From assembly GCA_022562175.1 (NCBI GenBank), contig JADFPU010000004.1:1-39828 (forward strand): DNA of 39,828 nucleotides, read 5' to 3'. The notes beneath the pieces were generated by a model that ran no database searches, was not told the origin of the DNA, and was given only the letters and a program-made list of their open reading frames with translations. This document shows positions 37,283-39,828 of this stretch, one piece after another. Position 1 is the first letter of the stretch; the number at the start of each line of letters is the position of its first letter. The translations under genes were made by a program, and so were the position numbers. This DNA is from Pseudomonadota bacterium (GTDB lineage Bacteria > Pseudomonadota > Gammaproteobacteria > Eutrophobiales > Eutrophobiaceae).

Positions 37283-37696
37283 TCATGGTCTCTGGATTGT
37301 CCCTTTTATGGAATGCGCATTGGTGCTTTTTTTGCCAAAGCGCGCACGCATCCGTCCGTGCAAAGACTGTCGGACGAACAACATTGACGCTCTTTCATTC
37401 GACTCAACGAGCCGCTGAATCTGATCGGTCACATCGTCAATCTTGTTCAACCTGGAGGCGGCATCCATCGCCCGGTCATAGGCCTCTGCCACATCGGCGC
37501 TGGTTATATCAAAGCCCCAGCCCTCACTCAACCAACGCAGGGCGGCCATTGCGCAACCGAGTGCAAATGCCGGTTCCATGTCAAGATAGTCCCTTGCCGC
37601 CCTTGTCAACGTTTTCGGATCGCAGTGGGTCCGGTTCGCGAGTTCCAGCGCCAGATCAGAAAGCTTGAGTTCCTTCAATTGGCAAAAATCCGACAA
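37283..37696 (-). CDS. hypothetical protein, N-terminus probably truncated at a junction
   Basis: 137-aa ORF with TTG start inside the YoeB-like reading frame; coding-like composition, no recognised family. Confidence 0.4.
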   Translation of the reverse strand: MSDFCQLKELKLSDLALELANRTHCDPKTLTRAARDYLDMEPAFALGCAMAALRWLSEGWGFDITSADVAEAYDRAMDAASRLNKIDDVTDQIQRLVESNERASMLFVRQSLHGRMRARFGKKSTNAHSIKGTIQRP

Positions 37697-37889
37697 AAAG
37701 ATACTAAAACGTATTAATACTTTGATTAAGGATAGCCAACGCTCTCCGTGCGAAGGTATCGGTAAGCCAGAACCATTAAAGCATGCGCTGTCCGGCTACA
37801 GGTATCGGCGCATTAATGACGAACACCGTTTGGTTTACAAAGTAAACGCCGATTCTATTTTCATCGCCCAACTCCGCTATCACTACTAA
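37665..37889 (+). pseudogene. YoeB/Txe-family toxin, N-terminally truncated, no adjacent antitoxin
   Basis: WQKSDKKILKRINTLIKDSQRSPCEGIGKPEPLKHALSGYRYRRINDEHRLVYKV...LRYHY matches YoeB from about residue 16; usual N-terminal strand and initiator region absent. Confidence 0.8.
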
Positions 37890-37908
37890 TTACTCCTTCA
37901 TGTATAAC

Positions 37909-39701
37909 GAGGCTGTAGAAAAACCCTCTTAGAAGGAGAGTCATTCCAGTCAGTAAGATTTTTGATCATAAACTTATAGTGATTGTCGATATTTATAGTT
38001 AATTTCAAGATTACCTAAACCATTGCTCAATCGATCCCCAGTAGCGTCCTATACTTCATATTCATGCCGCCATCTCTCCATAATTCGCTAATTTCTCAAT
38101 ATTATGAACCATACAGTAAAGTCGCCACTGATCTTGGACTTTCTGTTTGCTTCGTAAACTAAATCGGTTGAGTCTTTTATTGGTGCCCATGTTCGCGAAC
38201 ACTGGCTCAACCACAGACATTCGATGACTGTATATCTGTTTGCCTTGTGGACTGTCTACGCGTTGTTTCATCCAATCGGTATAGTTCGCTTTACGTTCCT
38301 TTTTCAATAGGAACGAGACCTGCCTGCCATTGCCATTTCGATGGTCCGCTGAAGACGGATTGCTCATGCATTGGTGTTTCAGATCACAATTTTTACACTG
38401 GCTTAATCGGCCTTCGAAGAAGACTTTGAGGTTGCCTTGTCTATCATGTCGTTGACCTCGAAAGCTGATCAATTCTCCGGCAGGACAAACACAAGTATTC
38501 TCATCCGGATCAAAATCGAATTCCGACGCGGGGATGACTTTTTGTGTGGGTTTCTTTTTCGTGCCCTGGTGCCGCTTGCCGTACTTGGTTTTCTGATCGG
38601 CAAACTTGGGATCACGACTTCTAAATTGATTGTCCGGGATATAACCGTTAATGCCATGCTCATGCAGATACTTCATGTTGGATTCGTTAGCATAGCCAGT
38701 ATCGGCCGTGACCACCGTCTCGGATTGGAAGATGTCATCACTGATACCCAGTCGCTGGTAACGATCCTGTATGGCTTCAATGACAGGCTCTAAAACATGG
38801 TGTTCCTGGCCTTCGCCAAAGGCTTGTGCGTCAACAATCACCTGATGTTTTTTATCGACTGTCGCGATACCGTTATAGCCCTGGATCGTCCCCTTGCTGG
38901 TCGTCATCTTGGCCGATTCATTATCCGTGATATTACTCTTTACTTCCTTAGGTCTTTTGCCTTGCCCCATCCGTGGACTGTTTTGCTTTAAAAATTGGTC
39001 TATCTTTTCGTGGGCTTTGTTTAATGTCTCAATGGTTTGCTCCGTTCGTTTGCGCCGCTCATCATCTCGACTTTCATTTTTATCCAGTTCTTGATGCTCG
39101 TTAAGGTGATAATGAATTTGGCGTTTTAGCTTATCGCGTTTTTGTTCCAGCTCTTTAAATGTACCAGACCATTCCTTCGATGCATTCGAGGACATCTTGC
39201 AACCATCAATGGCAAACAGTTCATTGCCAAGTAATCCTTGTTCATGGCAGGTGAATAATACCTGCTCAAATAATTCTGCTATCTCTTTAGGACAACTGCT
39301 GACAAAGTTTGCAATCGTCGTATAGTGCGGCATGCTATCGCAGGACAAGGCTTTGAAAATAATGTTCGTCTTACAGCACCATTCAATCTCCCGACTGGAA
39401 GTGATCCCTTTAGAGTAGGCGAATAGAATAATCTTTAGCAGGATTGCTGGATCAAAGGCAGGTCGACCTCCGTCATCATTTTTGAATCTAGGATGAAAAA
39501 TAGACAGATCAAGTTTGTTAGTAATTAAATGATGGAGAGTATGCTCAAACGTGCCAGGCTGAAGTTGGTCTTGATAATTAATGACTACCATCGTACTTTG
39601 ATTGTAATCATAGGGAATGAATTTAGGCATATAAATAGCTCAATTTAGTTTGAGCTATTTTATCAAATTTAGGGTAAAAAAAGGGGTTTTTCTACAGCCT
39701 C
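37909..39701 (-). mobile_element. IS1182-family-like insertion sequence, apparently complete
   Basis: Perfect 18-bp terminal inverted repeats GAGGCTGTAGAAAAACCC (37909-37926) and GGGTTTTTCTACAGCCTC (39684-39701) bracketing a full transposase ORF. Confidence 0.93.
38062..39630 (-). CDS. IS1182-like DDE transposase
   Basis: DGGRPAFDPAILLKIILFAYSKGITSSREIEWCC; FAIDGCKMSSNAS; VVTADTGYANESN; VVEPVFANMGTNKRLNRFSLRSKQKV. Confidence 0.92.
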   Translation of the reverse strand: MPKFIPYDYNQSTMVVINYQDQLQPGTFEHTLHHLITNKLDLSIFHPRFKNDDGGRPAFDPAILLKIILFAYSKGITSSREIEWCCKTNIIFKALSCDSMPHYTTIANFVSSCPKEIAELFEQVLFTCHEQGLLGNELFAIDGCKMSSNASKEWSGTFKELEQKRDKLKRQIHYHLNEHQELDKNESRDDERRKRTEQTIETLNKAHEKIDQFLKQNSPRMGQGKRPKEVKSNITDNESAKMTTSKGTIQGYNGIATVDKKHQVIVDAQAFGEGQEHHVLEPVIEAIQDRYQRLGISDDIFQSETVVTADTGYANESNMKYLHEHGINGYIPDNQFRSRDPKFADQKTKYGKRHQGTKKKPTQKVIPASEFDFDPDENTCVCPAGELISFRGQRHDRQGNLKVFFEGRLSQCKNCDLKHQCMSNPSSADHRNGNGRQVSFLLKKERKANYTDWMKQRVDSPQGKQIYSHRMSVVEPVFANMGTNKRLNRFSLRSKQKVQDQWRLYCMVHNIEKLANYGEMAA

Positions 39702-39828
39702 AACGACTCCGTTAATGGTATTAGATGGCATATAAGTTCAGTTACACTCCCCGATTCTAAGATTGCCTAGATGCAACGCTGGAACAGAAACAGTAATCGC
39801 CAGGAATCGACGAAAGTATAAAAGATAT

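Overview
Gammaproteobacterial chromosomal window, read by eye with no database searches. Most of it is ordinary housekeeping sequence: sdhCDAB with assembly factors, ygfZ, yheT, dsbB, maeB, ffh, a CcsA/YpjD-like and a CorB-like gene, radA, alr, dnaB, rplI, rpsR, rpsF, rlmB, rnr and tRNA-Leu(CAG). The least ordinary part is at 2.3-10.1 kb: a Ser/Thr phospho-signalling cluster made of a class III cyclase-FHA fusion, a PP2C phosphatase, a 1428-aa membrane kinase with a C-terminal SUMF1/FGE-like domain, and a second membrane-anchored SUMF1-like protein. The reading frame of that second protein is broken at an A10 tract in a way that suggests slippage or frameshifting. The right end, after tRNA-Leu, looks accessory: an N-terminally truncated orphan YoeB toxin and an intact IS1182-like element with matching terminal inverted repeats. 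Several dispersed, MITE-like or palindromic intergenic repeats are also visible. No CRISPR array, rRNA or phage module was seen.
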